A DNA stretch of 64,000 nt. It comes from Odontocerum albicorne (lineage: Eukaryota; Arthropoda; Insecta; Trichoptera; Odontoceridae). The notes under the pieces were generated by a model. The model saw nothing but the letters and a program-made list of their open reading frames with translations, ran no database searches and was not told the DNA's origin. Positions within the stretch are counted from its first letter, which is position 1; every line of letters starts with the position of its first letter. The stretch covers positions 19,446,115-19,510,114 of the forward strand of contig OX463865.1 of the NCBI GenBank assembly GCA_949825065.1. The letters are read 5' to 3'. A program made the translations under genes and the position numbers. Of the stretch, positions 63,861 through 64,000 are shown one piece after another.

Positions 63861-64000
63861 TCTTATATTGCGAATCCAGGATAACTTATATATCGCCGTT
63901 TGAAGAACAGAACCTCATATTATTAATCCACAATTATTGAAAGATTAAAAATATAACAAAAACAAACAAGTGAAGTGTAAGGATAGGAAAGTAGTGGCTA

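Overview
This is a repeat-dense, AT-rich animal nuclear window, almost certainly insect. It has spliced genes, (AAATA)n-tailed non-LTR retrotransposons, tRNA-derived SINEs, mariner and PIF/Harbinger DNA elements, a Penelope-like element and long satellites. The order cannot be fixed from sequence alone.

The only host genes I can support are two tandem, same-strand, four-exon ionotropic receptor (IR; ionotropic glutamate receptor superfamily) genes on the minus strand. Gene A is at 3094-10016 (689 aa) and gene B at 33804-42752 (696 aa). The hand-built splice models share intron phases (1, 0, 0) and identical exon 3 and exon 4 lengths (213 and 594 nt). Both reading frames are intact, so this is a recent tandem duplication of a divergent chemoreceptor-type channel. 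One further unrecognised ORF with a hydrophobic N-terminus lies at 45432-45815.

Layout. 1-3.1 kb: LINE, mariner and Harbinger fragments and a minisatellite. 3.1-10 kb: IR gene A, with introns holding an AT-rich element, a TTAA-flanked TIR element, a mariner and LINE 3' ends. 10-18 kb: LINE and SINE debris, a 43-bp minisatellite, a strong palindrome, and a Harbinger element carrying a MADF-like exon and a nested LINE. 18.8-22.2 kb: a 64-bp satellite. 22-24 kb: AT-rich element. 24-29.5 kb: LINE pieces and an array of about 152-bp units derived from the reverse-transcriptase palm. 30.9-32 kb: a pogo-like element containing a Harbinger element containing a LINE tail. 33.3-33.8 kb: a SINE trimer abutting the gene B stop codon. 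33.8-42.8 kb: IR gene B, whose intron 3 is mostly a 26-bp satellite. 43-64 kb: mariner relics, Penelope-like pieces with hammerhead-like motifs and a GIY-YIG domain, a 217-bp satellite, several LINE families and an assembly gap (58801-59000).

The most interesting signals are: hammerhead-ribozyme-like cores in the Penelope-linked repeats; a duplicated 3'UTR module in one LINE with a compensatory base change in a predicted stem; a satellite made from the RT catalytic palm; a transposase linker expanded as a 42-bp minisatellite; Harbinger copies sharing a spliced MADF-like exon and a LINE insertion at the same site; higher-order structure in two satellites; and a LINE tail about 22 nt upstream of an IR splice acceptor. 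LINE and SINE letters (LINE-A, SINE1 and so on) are local labels, not database names.
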